Source: Anarhynchus alexandrinus (Eukaryota > Chordata > Aves > Charadriiformes > Charadriidae). Taken from it: DNA of 64,000 nucleotides. Location of the stretch: contig VUYV01000145.1 of the NCBI GenBank assembly GCA_008711295.1, positions 1,951,748 through 2,015,747 of the forward strand. Direction: 5' to 3'. Shown in pieces: positions 39,204-50,802 of this stretch; within the stretch, counting starts at the first letter, position 1; every line of letters begins with the position of its first letter. The notes under the pieces are model-generated. The model did no database searches. It was given only the letters and a program-made list of their open reading frames with translations, and had not been told where the DNA came from. The position numbers and the translations under genes were made by a program.

Positions 39204-42200
39204 TAGCGGCAATACTAAATTAAGATCATGCTGAAATCACCTTTAAAAAACTTTCGCAATTTTTTTCTTGCACGCATGCACTGATGGCAGATGTCTTAAA
39301 AGTTAATTTCCCAGTTGGAAGCAACCAAAAGGATGAAACTGCACTCATTAGAATACACAGAAAGAAAACAATAATCAAAAGCCTTATGCATGGTTATAAG
39401 AAAATTCTGAATTGCTCTTTGTCTTGCTGGTCAAATTTAAAAGTAAAATTATATCAACTCATTAGAACTCAGATTCACAAACCAACATTTCTAAAGTACT
39501 TTAAAGGTTAAAAATAAAGTTTTAGACTAATAAAAAAGGTTTTTGAACTAAAAAGAGAAACCAAAATGAAAAAAATAATAATCCCAGAGGATTTAATTAA
39601 ACACCTGAAGTGATAATTTCTAGAATAAAACAGAAAACCAGCTGGAAGCATTATTAAACATATTGCTAAATTAAAACTTACACATCAACAACATACAGGT
39701 AATCTCCAGTGCAGTTCTCCCCCCGCCAAAAAACCCAATCAAATCCATCCACTAAGAAACTGCTATACGCAAGAGTTTTTGTACTTGAAAAACTTACAAA
39801 CGCTTATGCCGCACAAAAATGGGGCAATCTAGCAGTCTTTTTGGCAAAGGAAATGCCTCTGAAGTTGTGGCGTTTTGCATGCGTGCAGCCTGTGAGGCTC
39901 AGCTTAGGTTGCAGAGTGTCAAGGTTGTGTTCCCAGGCATAAAGAGAAGACTAGAAAAGCAACCCAAAATAGCAAACTACTAGAGGTCAGATTCAATTAA
40001 GAGAAATCTTCCTGGCTTGTGCAATGAAATCTCATGAAGCCCCCAGAAGACACTCCCATGTTTCCATTGACTGGTGAAGAAGTGCACAGAATTTTAAATT
40101 TAATTTGGCCAAATCTCGCTCTGATTAGTGCTACTGAAACATGCACAATAAATTACTAAATTGCTTCAGTAGCCAAGATGATTCCAGCTTTCTTATGGCT
40201 GCCAGTGACATATGTAGTGGAAGCAGAGACCTTCAGCAAATACTTGAGTTTGGTGGAAAACACTGTTTCCCTTCTATCAAAGCCACACAATTTTGGTCTG
40301 AATAAATTCACAGGAGGAGGGGAGAAAGAAGCTGATGCTGACACAGAGAGGCTGACTGGGAGGAAGACTGGAAGCTGAGCTCCCCGTCCTGCTGCCCAAT
40401 GTCCTAACGTAAACCGCTAGATAAAAGGAGCCAATTCCGTCGAAGAGGCAAGCGCTTGCTGGAATTAAGCCCTTGATTTCATTTCCCAGGGCTTGAGAGT
40501 CCTGAGGAATCTCAGAAATACAGACTGATGAGACCAGGATGACGAATAAAGCCTTACAAGAAAACTGCAGGGTGGGCAGGGGGAAGGCTTTCTCCAACAT
40601 CAGGCATCACACTAGACAGCCACATCTCTTGTCTCATTTTACAAACTAGTCATCAGCGTTGCACTAGCATTTCCCTTCACCACCACCGAGTTTAAACTCC
40701 GAATCCACCCTGCTGCTGCTGCGAGCTCCCCTGGCACTTTGCATCTTGTACAGGGGGGTGGGAGCTTCCCCTCCACACCGAGATATCAATCCAAACTCAC
40801 TACGGTATTTAACCACAAGTTTTGTCTCCTCCACCCAGTTGGCTTCCCAAGAATTACAATGTTTAAGACCACGGACAGAAGAGAGGCAGCAGCGCCTTAT
40901 TCACCCATCTGTTTTAATGTGGCTGCCTCAGCTTTACCGAGGGCTGCCAGGTCAGAGGACCACACGCTCTCCCCTCCTTCCAGCTCGTCACACCCTCTGC
41001 GGAGGGAGAGGACGAGAAAGAGCCTCTTCTGTGGCTCTGGCCACACGCCTCAGCACCAGCTGAGCCGATCCATAACCACTCGCCTCATTTTAGCAGGGTA
41101 AAAACCAAAGAGCTAGCCCAAGGCAAGAACCCGACAGCACCAAAGAGTGCATTAGCAAGCACATCGCTAGAATCTCCCTAACAATTAGGAGCTGAAGTGT
41201 CAGAACACAGACTTTATTCAGGCACCACAAACGCTACAAAATCCAGTGAAGAAAAATTCTGAAATAAGCTGTGTGAGGCAACAGAGTTATTGTAATACTG
41301 TTTTCTGTATTATAAACTATAATGATACTTTTTTTATAAAGCCTTCTGTTTCAAAAGTTTTAAGCAGTAGGTTTACACAAATTTTTCTTTCAGAAAGTGG
41401 AAGTCTGACAATTTTGACCTGATTTTGCCATTTACATGATGGCTGCGGCACTGAATATCCTGATGAAAGGAATCTTAGCTGAAGCCTATACTCTCTCATT
41501 TCTACTTCTTAGAGCTTATTCTGCAGCACTTCAGAGAGCTCCAAGACATCACTGTGTCTCTGTCCTATGAGATACAGTACAGATACAGTTGCTTCTTGGG
41601 ATTTCAAAAATAATTAAAGGCAAGATACAACAAAGGAAGTATGGAAGAAAGAAAAACGTGACAGAAGCAACACCAGTCTCTTGCAAACCAATACATGCAC
41701 ATTCAGGTCTGTTAAAAGGTGTATCTTTTTCCATGTTATATGTTTATCTTACCTACAAAGCTAATTTGATGGAACAACCCTGTGGCTCTTTTATCCCAAG
41801 AAAGCAAGGTGGCCAAAGTTTATGCAATTTGCTACATTTCAACACCGTCCCAGAATTTAAAGTCTTCCTATTCTTTTAAAAAAAATGTGGCAGGGATAAC
41901 ATCTGATTAAAATTAAATCAAGTTCTGCGGTTTTGCTGAAAATAGATTTATATTTGACAGGATTAAGTTTACAACCACTGTTTTGGCTGTTCGTTATTAG
42001 TGGCAGCTCAGAAGCTTCCCCATTTATATTAAGGAAAATGCTACCAAACCAAAAAACAGCAGCAGCAAACCCAACCAAATAAAAAAGGAAGGGAAGGCGG
42101 ATTACTTCACTGTAGGAGGAGGTGCCCCAACTTCCTGGAAGTCTAAGACCAGCTGTAGTCTGTCTGCAGGAACCAAAGAGGGCTCTGCTGGAGAGGTCTC

Positions 42201-43845
42201 ACCTCCCATCGCTGCTTTAACCCACCCCACCATCACAGCAGGTGTTTAAGAAGTGCCTTCAGCCCGAGACACCCAGAAGGGTGGAGGGACTTAGTCACAG
42301 GAACATTTAGGCATGGAAATCAAGTATCACACATCACGCTCTTGCAGTGTCTTTCTGAACTCTGTTAATAACATAGGCAGCTGATAGGGGGGAGGTTGTT
42401 TCTCCCCCAATGCACTAGTGCTCCTCAACGAGGTGAGTTCCAGGACCCCTGCACGCTTGTTTGCTACCCAGGTCCCAGCGAGCTGCAACCGGGCAATGCT
42501 GCTTCAGACAACACAACACTAAAAGGGAAACCCACAAACAGTCCCCTTCCCCCCATGGCATGCTTACAAGATAAAGCCACTTCTTACAGGAATTGCCTAT
42601 AAGTCCCGTAAAGGAGCTGACAGGAGTATGACAGATGACAGTCATCACCCCCCCCAAGTCTTCTCCCCCAAAGCAGAAGGTTACTTCTTAAGCACTTAAG
42701 TAGTCACAAACAGAAAGCAACAAGGGTAACATTAGGCTGGAGATGGAATAATTCCTGCACACATACCGTAGTAATGATTAAATATATTAACATAAACATG
42801 GATTATTTATGGATGAAATGCATAACTTATTACCACTACCATCTAGAGCATTTACAGTTTTAAAAGCGAGGGAAATGCTCATGAAGCACAAGTAGTTTGT
42901 CATTTTATCAACAGCTCTCAAACCTCCAAAAATACTTTTTAACTACATCCATAAAAATTACAGACCACAGCCATGTTTGCCTTGTGATTACTTGAAAGCT
43001 AAATAAATCTTCTCTTTGAAGCAGAAACAAGGTTTTTGAAGTTTTTACCAAGTTTTTTACCACAGATTTTATATATAAACAGCACAGATTTAAAACTTAT
43101 TATACCCCGACCAGAATCATTTTTGGAAACACTCTGCTTGCTTCTTGGACGGGTTTCCATTTGATTCAATCACAGTAATTGTACACCTCTCGTAGTACTC
43201 GGAACTAGTCAGGGAAACAAAGAGTATCACAGAAGTTTCCATTTATAGATGACTGGGCTGCAGTTTAGTGATCTTGCAACCATGAGTGGGAGAAGTCATT
43301 ATCTTCTTTTCAATATCACATGGCAGAAGCAATTAGAAACAGCCTCAAATTACACGAATTCTCTTTTCTGATTTAATATATGTGTGTATGTATATATATA
43401 TCCTCTTAAGTCTTTAGATAACCCTTAAGTCCCCACTCTGAAAAACCAACACTACGTTTACATCTTCAGTCCTATCTTTGCAATCAGGGACTTAATTAAC
43501 TGCATATATTCCCTGTGTTTTGTTCAGAAAAGTTAATTCTGGACCACATCAATCCTGAAGAAACACTGAAGCCCAGATTAGCATCCCCTTCAGAAAAGCC
43601 CATGTGAAGAGATGGCACTTGACAACATCTGGCAGCTGCAGAACCATTCAGGCAGGTTAGTTACTGGTGAAATGAAGGTGGGACATGACTTGTCTCATCT
43701 CTGGATAATGTAGCCCCTTAAGAGGCTGAAACTCAGGAAGAAGCAGCATTATGGAAATTAAGCCACAGTAGAAGGAATAAGTCTTCCTATAAGCTAGTAG
43801 CCTGCTGAAGTCCCCATCATGGGAAATCAGCAGGCCAGGAACAGT

Positions 43846-44525
43846 AAAATGGTTTGAGTAGGAAGGGCCCTTAAAGATCTCCTAGTTCCAACCTCCCTGC
43901 CATGGGCAAGGACACTTTCCACTAGACCAGGCTGCTCAAAGCCCCATCCATCCCAGCCTTGAACATCTCCAGGGATGGGGCATCCACAACTTCCCTAGCC
44001 AACCTGTTCCAGTGTCTCACGGTAAAGAATTTCTTCCTAATATCTAATCTAAATCTACATTTTAAGTTTAAAACCACTGCCCCTTGTCCTATCTCTACAC
44101 TCCCTGATAAAGAATCTCTTTCCATCTTTCTTGTAGGCCCCCTTCATATACTGGAAGGCTGCTATAAGGTCTCCCCAGAGCCAACAACCACCCCAACTCT
44201 CTCAGCCTGCCTTCATAGGAGAGGTGCTCCAGCCCTCTGATCATCGTCAGGGCCCTCCTCCGGTCCATGTCCTTCTTATGTTGGGGACTCCAGAGCTGGA
44301 TGCAGTACTCCAGGTGGGGTCTCACCAGAGTGGAGTAGAGGGGCAGAATCAACTCCCTCGACCTGCTGGCCACGCTTCTTTTGATGCAGCCCAGGATGCG
44401 GTTGGCTTTCTGGGCTGTGAGCGCACATTGCTGGCTCTCGTCTCATCAACCAATACCCCCAAGTCCTTCTCAGGGCTGCTCTCAATCCATTCTTTGCACA
44501 GCCTGTATTTGTGCTTGGGAATGTA
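43846..44525 (-). mobile_element. CR1 LINE, 5'-truncated, about 680 bp
   Basis: This is the best-preserved mobile element in the window. On the minus strand it runs from the ORF2 reverse-transcriptase C-terminal region ([16 protein letters not shown] near 44440-44500), through [17 protein letters not shown] and [18 protein letters not shown], to the short 3' UTR. It ends at the CR1 terminus read on the plus strand as AATGGTTTGAGTAGGAAGG (43848-43866), which lacks the octamer tail. CR1 elements transpose by target-primed reverse transcription, usually with 5' truncation and without clear target-site duplications, as here. The 5' truncation lies at about 44522-44527. Divergence from the usual CR1 pattern looks modest by eye. 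Confidence 0.95.
43922..44500 (-). pseudogene. CR1 ORF2 reverse-transcriptase C-terminus, frameshifted
   Basis: The C-terminal part of the CR1 ORF2 protein is spread over at least three frames. The [10 protein letters not shown] motif is in one frame at about 44440-44470. A small deletion follows near 44434. The segment from RILGCIKRS to [10 protein letters not shown] lies in the frame of 44095-44373. The final FRLDIRKKFFTVRHWNRL and PSLEMFKAGMDGAL segment is in the frame of 43922-44125. The catalytic reverse-transcriptase core and the endonuclease are absent because of the 5' truncation, so the copy cannot encode an active enzyme. The assignment to CR1 is firm. The exact frameshift sites would need an alignment to a consensus. 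Confidence 0.9.
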
Positions 44526-46622
44526 GGTCCATTTCCCCGTGCTCTGTTATATACAGAACAGCACCTAGCTTTGCTGTATTTCTGGTAATGGTGTTAGAAG
44601 GGCTATCAAACATCATGTGTAAGGTTTTATTACAGTCTAATTACAAAGGAGGTGAGAGAAGATTCATTGTCTCCTCTCTGTCTCCTGTGGTATTAAAAAC
44701 CTTTCCCAAAGCCCCATGATCTGGTTAAGTCAGAGACTAGCTACTGGATTTGTTGTGCCACAGGTATGACCCAGGTGTAGCAACTCTGGTTTTTGTTTAG
44801 TATGGAGTAGAAAAAAATAAAGGCTGCTTGATGGTACCAGCAGAAAAGGAAGAAATGGCCCAAGCTGAATTCTGACATGCAATTTTTAAATTCCAAATCT
44901 TAAAGAAAAAAGCAGCAATTTACATTTGGGGGTACCTGTAGCTTCCCAATGCTTTGCTCTTCATTGCTTAGGAAACCTTTGTGACTCTGTAGACCTTTTG
45001 TGCTGAAGTTGTATGCACCGAGTTCAGGCTGAGTTTTCCAAGGAGCTGCAGCCAAAACAACCCAGTCACTTCCAAGAATGTAGCTGGGTGAAAAAAAAGA
45101 ACCTTTTATTCGCACAACACAGGGCATTGAAACTTGTCCCAGCATAAATGCTTTTCACTCCCTAACTTGTGAGTACTTGAACTTGGAATCCCAAGGCGGC
45201 TCTTCCGCAGTGTTTTATCTGTGGGTTTGTATAAGTCAAGTGAAACAAAAAAATCACCCTGACCACTGTTTTGCAAAACTTTCCTATTGAAAATTAGGTA
45301 TGAGGGAACAGATGGCCAGTCTGCTAAATCAAGGGACAGCATTAAGACTTCTCAGTCATTTGATAAGCACAAGTTACAAAACGATGGTGCTGGGATGTGC
45401 AATACTTGCATCTCACAGATGTAACCAAGTTCAACTAAAGCCCATCGAGGACTCTTATCAGATGAAGTCTGAAAAGATATTTACTTGAAGGAGATGAGAG
45501 AAATACTAAAACTTCTATCACAGTCCATGTAATTTTCTTGAGAAACTTTTGTTTCTACCCATCAAGGGTATGAAGTCTATGTATAAAATATTCTGTACTC
45601 TACAGCATCTTCCCTTCCATTCAAAAAGGCTGATTCCCATTTTAATACAAAGCAGAATTAAACTGCGATCTCAGCTTAGTATTAATGGGGACAGCAAATA
45701 TAGCACCCTAAGATATAGTGCCTGTAACATACATAACTTATCTGTACAGAACAAGCTGGCAGAGCGGTTACGTCTTTAGCAAACCAGACTCAATATAAAA
45801 AGGATTTACTTGCATGCAAGAACATTTGCAGTCTCTATGCAGTTTTACTTTGAATAGATTTAACATTTAACTAGTTCAACCACATTAATCCTTGAGCTCC
45901 AGACTCCTGGAAAAGTATTTATCATTTTTCATTTAGAACTAAAAATGACATTTGCAGCAACAAAAGGTGGAATTTCAAAGAACTGTATGCAAATTTTAAA
46001 ACATCACTACCCAAATAAATACGAAAACCTCCCAACTTTCTCAAAAAAGTAAGATTCATAGCAAAGCTACACTTTTCTCATTTATATCAGAATGAGTTTT
46101 AAGCTTTAAAAGCCAGAACTTGGTGCAGCTTTTTCTTAGATAGTAAAGCCCATCATTTTTGAAGTGTTCCAATTGCAAAGGATAAATTGCACCAGTAATG
46201 ATGAAATACTCCAGTCAGAAGGAGCTCTAGATTGAAAATTTAAATGAGAAACCAACTCAGTGCAGTTACTGATAATGCAAGTTAATTAAGAGCATTTTTG
46301 AACATTTGTCCTATTTCTTCACTGTGATTTCCAGTTTCGCTAAAGACTTTCCTATTGTGCTGCACACCACGCTCCAGGGTAAGGCAATAGCTGCCCTTTA
46401 TGCAACGCCTTTATTTGGTACTTTGAATTTTAAAGTTTATCTTGAGATAAAGGCGTAGAGAAACGGATTAAAGAAAAGCGTGTTTTACTGCCATTATGCT
46501 TGCTTTCCTAACGGAGATGGGCAGATGGGCGCGTATATTGCTAAATCCATCTCCAGTTGTGTCCCATTCCCTGACACTATTCACTGCCCCCTCCCCTCTG
46601 CTGTAGACCACATCCTTCTAAA

Positions 46623-46633
46623 CCCCCCCCCCC
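46623..46633 (+). repeat. poly-C run (11 C)
   Basis: Eleven C lie between CCTTCTAAA and AAAATGC, followed 15 bases later by CCCCTCCCTCC. It is low-complexity pyrimidine sequence with minus-strand G-run potential. Confidence 0.9.
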
Positions 46634-47418
46634 AAAATGCAAAAACCCCTCCCTCCAGATATTAATCCAAGAAGGGGGAAAACCATGAATCAATTGAGAA
46701 CAATCACGAGACCCTAAGCCTGTACATCTCCCACTCCAAGCTAGTTAAAAATACGCAGAAGTGTTTTGACATTTTACCATGTGTGCATTTCACTAAGATG
46801 GCACATACGGACCGGCAGGCAGAGAGGTTGCCATCTTTTCTTATCCCAAGTAACTCCTATGTAAATCGCCATGGCACCTGGCCCGCAGTTCTGGTTCGGC
46901 GAAGTATAACTTGCTCTTCACCTTGACGTAACTTTGTCCCTCTCACAGAGGGAGACTCACACAACAGCTCCACCATCACTGTGGCTGGCAAAATTTCCTT
47001 GGAAGCCAAAGCCTCCTCTGCTTCAGACAGACGTGAGAGATGACTCTGCCTTCTGCAACAGGGTCTGATTCTTCAAAAATAGCTCACGCATTCGTTTGTG
47101 AAACTGAGTCTTAAAGCGTGTCTCCTATCAGTTTAATCAAATCCTTCCTACAATAAGCTGCAGCCCCAGTAAGTCCAGGTCCTCTCATATTCCCTGGAGA
47201 GCTGCAGGAGAAAGGAGGCTGTCTCCTGCTCCCCCCGTGGAGAATCCCCATCCCTCTCCAGCAGGCAGCACTCCACCTGCCTGTCCCTACCTCTCTCCAA
47301 CAACTTGTCTTGAAAAACCACAACAGCTTAAGCAAGTGTCATCTAACTACTGGGTCTGAACTCAGATACCCCTTCACTGCTTAAATCTCTTCCCTCATGC
47401 TTTACCAAAGCGCCTTTC

Positions 47419-47436
47419 TTTTTTTTTTTTTTTTTN
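47419..47436 (-). repeat. poly-T (17 T) ending in an N
   Basis: Seventeen T end in a single unresolved base at 47436, followed by CTCTCCCAGGGAGACC. The N probably marks an uncertain homopolymer length. On the minus strand this is a poly-A run, but the sequence on its 5' side is not a recognisable retroposon. Confidence 0.92.
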
Positions 47437-50264
47437 CTCTCCCAGGGAGACCTCAGAAAAAGCCCTTGTACAGCAACTTTTGCTCTCTCTACTACGTTCA
47501 ATTTGCATCTCCCTGATAAAAATTCTCAGCATTTCTCCCACCAGTTGACACCTCTGCTAGCCCTCTTAATCAAGGATATTTGTCAATGTACTTCCAAGTA
47601 TTCACACTGCAAATGTATGTGCTTGGTAAAGCAAAGGTACACGAGGAATAAGTTGTCAAACAGATTTACAACTTCAATGAGACATTAACCTCCCTCCTGC
47701 TTCCCTCTCCCCAGTTCAATCCCTCTCCAAGGGCTCATATCCTCCTGCCTGCAGCCACATCTCTGCCGCTTTTTCTGAGCTGTTGAGTCCTCAGCTTTGT
47801 TCAGCCTTTCCATATCTCAGCATCTCTTACCAGCCTCATGCTCAGACTGGAACAATAAAAAAAAAACCACATTATCCCACTCTTCAGGGACAACCCAGGT
47901 TAAAAAAAAAAGTTCTGCACTACCACATCCCAAGCAGGCACATTCTGAAATATCAAAATGCATATTACCACATTTAATTATAACACAACCAAACAGTTTT
48001 CCGGTCAATGAACTTACAGCATCTCCAGTGGTTTTGTTAAAGACTTTTTGACTTCTTGGCTTCAATCCGCTCTCACTCATATTACACAGTACTGTGAGTT
48101 TTACGCTTGTGTCAAGGGTAAGTTTTTTGCTTTAGCTTCAACATTTCTGCCTTCTGCAGACTCTTTCCTGTCCTGGCTATATATTCCGTCTCCACCACCT
48201 CCTCCCTAGAACCTTTTCTCAACCTTTATTAAAAAAAACCCACCCATATTCTCTTCCTCACCTCACCCACGCTCCGGCAGACGCCCGCTCAAACTCCCAG
48301 GCTTGCTTGCGATCTGCCTTCTGCACGCTCTGCTTGAGAGCACTTCCAGGCAGCTCTGCTTCCCCAAACTCTCTGTAACGCACACTGGGGCGGGGGGGTG
48401 GAAAGCAAGCCCACCTGGACACTGCTGCTGTTTCTCCGTTACTTTAGAAGAGCAGCACTCCACCAGAGTTATACTTGCCTTTGAAAAAAGGGCTAGCTGC
48501 AGCTATGCTCTCTGAGACAGGATCAGTCCACCCCAAGCAGAGAAACAGGTTTTATTTCCAAACAAAGAAACAACCTCCACTGAGGATGGGAGGAAAGCAG
48601 CACATAAAAGGGAAAATTACTAACATACCATTTCTAGTAAATCTTTGTCAGTGGATCTTCACTCCATGCAAAGTCTACACTAAAAATCCACTTAAATGTT
48701 ATTTTGTTTGCATGAAACAGCACCTTCTTCCTCACTGCTGATTTCCTGACTTCAGCAGGCTCGTAGAAAGGCTCACAATCCCTTTACTGTCCAATTCATT
48801 AGCAAGCATGAAGCTTTCCACTTACCACTTCAGCTTTCTGTGAGCTCTAAAGATCAGGAGATACACTACTAAAATGTGATTTGCTTGCAAGTAAGCACAG
48901 AAAGGATAAAGTGGAATAAAAAACTGCAAGTACTTGTTATTTCAGGGCTCGTGGCTGGTGCTCATTTTGTGGATAAATACTACTTTTTCTTCAAAGATGG
49001 AACAGCATGAGCAACATCCCCCTAGGCTGTTCTGCTAACACCACTTTTTCCCTGAACACAAAGTAAGTCAATGCAGTTTTCATGCCGGTTCGCTCCCTGA
49101 CCTCTCCAACAGAGCAGTGGTCAGACACTTCAATTAGCCTGGGTGGCAGAGATTTTTGGGAGTGGAAACAGTACATTGGCATCGCAGGCTGGCGGATAGG
49201 TGGAAGAGAAGGCAAGGGGAAACACACAGATAAATTGAAATCCCTTTTTTAAATCACTCTCATCCTTAAAAGTGTTTGGAAAACATACAGACTTGGCATT
49301 TCCTTCTTGTAGACTTCAGTGAAGTTTTGCAAGCAAGATTTTCATTGTATTGAGACACAAGAAGATCGAAGTCTGGGCTTCATTGTGCTCTCCAGGTAGA
49401 ATGAAAGCAGTCTTAAAACAACTGATGGCAGACGGCGGAAAATTTCAGTTACTAAAGCAGTGAAATCCTCAATACCGTGGGCATCGATCATCTTTTCACA
49501 GTGTTTTTGTGGCAGGGATGCTTTGGTCACACAGTAGTACAATATGTACTATTGTAATCTTGCTTAAAAGCATCTTTCCTGGACTCTAACGCAAGTGGAC
49601 TAGAGCTATATTTTATACATATTTTTTTTTACTGAATAATTTTTCCTTCACTTGCTGTTTTAACAGATGAGTGCCTCCAAAATGAATCACAAAATAAATA
49701 CATCTCCACAAACACACACTACTGCAATGAACCAGAACAAAACCAGCACACTAAGAATCTTAAATAAAAACAAGAAAAAAGATAAAATAAGACCAGAGGA
49801 CCATACAGTCCATTTGGGAAATGCTTCCTGCAGCTGGAGCAAGAGAAGCTCCACACAGCACTAGCGTCTGCACAAGCCAGAGGGAGAATGTATTTCCCCC
49901 TCTCCCCAGAAAGAAACAGAGAGGGACGTAGAAGAGGAAATGGCAGACGGCAGATAATCTCTATTTTACACTGACAGACGAAACGACAATGGAAAACACC
50001 ACTGTCCTCTGGAGACCGCAGGAAACCAGTCACAGGATGTGCCCCTTCCAATTCAGCAAGTTAAATGTACACTCTGGATGTTTGTGTCCTGAAATACAAA
50101 TGGATTTTTCTTAAAGTTACAACCACAAGCAGCATCACATTTTGCAGACCCTCTTGCTGTTTGTATGGCAAAGAATATGAATATATTATTGATTAAATAT
50201 ACATATATTTAAGTCTAGAAGCAATGATACAAAGCCTGTTTGATATACATACGGCACTTACCAC

Positions 50265-50390
50265 CTGCTTTACTTTGTTCCATTAAGCCCAAAGAAGAAA
50301 ACCTCTCACAGACATATCTGATCTGTTTTTTCTGTTTAAAGAAGCAAAAACAAAACTGCAAATCCAAGTTCCATCAAAAGGCTTTCAAGT
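50265..50390 (+). repeat. 126-bp direct repeat, left copy
   Basis: This segment starts with CTGCTTTACTTTGTTCC and ends with AAAAGGCTTTCAAGT. Reading base by base, it is identical to 50677-50802. The left copy passes directly into CR1 reverse-transcriptase sequence at 50391. Identity over 126 bp means the duplication is either very recent or an assembly artefact (see findings). Confidence 0.98.
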
Positions 50391-50534
50391 CGACTGATGT
50401 CATATACCTGGACTTGTGCAAGGCATTTGACACTGTCCCACACGATATCCTGGTCTCTAAATTGGAGAGACATGGATTTGACAAATGGACCATTCGATGG
50501 ATAAAGAACTGGCTGGACGGTCGCACTCAAAGAG
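50391..50534 (+). mobile_element. CR1 LINE reverse-transcriptase fragment at gap edge
   Basis: About 144 bp read in one open frame as [20 protein letters not shown] and then [10 protein letters not shown] and [12 protein letters not shown]. The FDTVPHDIL part is a typical CR1/jockey-type reverse-transcriptase palm block, upstream of the catalytic FADD region, which is not visible. There is no stop or frameshift in the visible part, so this copy looks younger than the others here. It is cut off by the run of N. A complete 5'-truncated CR1 starting here would need well over 1 kb to reach its 3' end, far more than the 142 N represent. Confidence 0.92.
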
Positions 50535-50676
50535 NNNNNNNNNNNNNNNNNNNNNNNNNNNNNNNNNNNNNNNNNNNNNNNNNNNNNNNNNNNNNNNNNN
50601 NNNNNNNNNNNNNNNNNNNNNNNNNNNNNNNNNNNNNNNNNNNNNNNNNNNNNNNNNNNNNNNNNNNNNNNNNNNN
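50535..50676. other. assembly gap (142 N)
   Basis: A run of 142 unresolved bases. The length is not a round placeholder such as 100, so it may be an estimate from read pairs. It separates the CR1 fragment from the right copy of the 126-bp repeat. Confidence 0.99.
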
Positions 50677-50802
50677 CTGCTTTACTTTGTTCCATTAAGC
50701 CCAAAGAAGAAAACCTCTCACAGACATATCTGATCTGTTTTTTCTGTTTAAAGAAGCAAAAACAAAACTGCAAATCCAAGTTCCATCAAAAGGCTTTCAA
50801 GT
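50677..50802 (+). repeat. 126-bp direct repeat, right copy
   Basis: This copy is identical to 50265-50390 and begins immediately after the gap, so the true repeat could extend further left into unresolved sequence. It continues at 50803 into AACCTTTTCTCAGAGC, which is unique sequence. Left flank, target, CR1, target and right flank occur in the order expected of a target-site duplication, but an unusually long one. Confidence 0.98.

Larger units (their letters stand above)
34337..43845. other. unique non-coding block
   Basis: No gene was recognised. The block holds a 28-bp tandem duplication at 39148-39203, poly-A tracts at 37140-37154 and 38210-38227, and a possible ancient repeat trace at 37715-37790. 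Open frames at 36109-36528 and 40739-41101 (plus) do not resemble known proteins. Around 40920-41060 the sequence becomes richer in G+C, with scattered CpG, but the stretch is short. Confidence 0.5.
44526..50264. other. unique non-coding block
   Basis: No gene was recognised. The left two-thirds (44.5-46.4 kb) are A+T-rich. Near 46500-48500 there is more C+T, with a C11 run at 46623-46633 and the T17N run at 47419-47436. Overlapping open frames at 47783-48080 on both strands are coincidental and share no motif. The segment at 49.6-50.2 kb is plain A-rich sequence. Confidence 0.5.

Noticed and set aside
43574..43620. AGATTAGCATCCCC, reminiscent of U6 snRNA
   Set aside because: Only about ten bases agree. 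The rest of U6 and a terminal T-run are missing.
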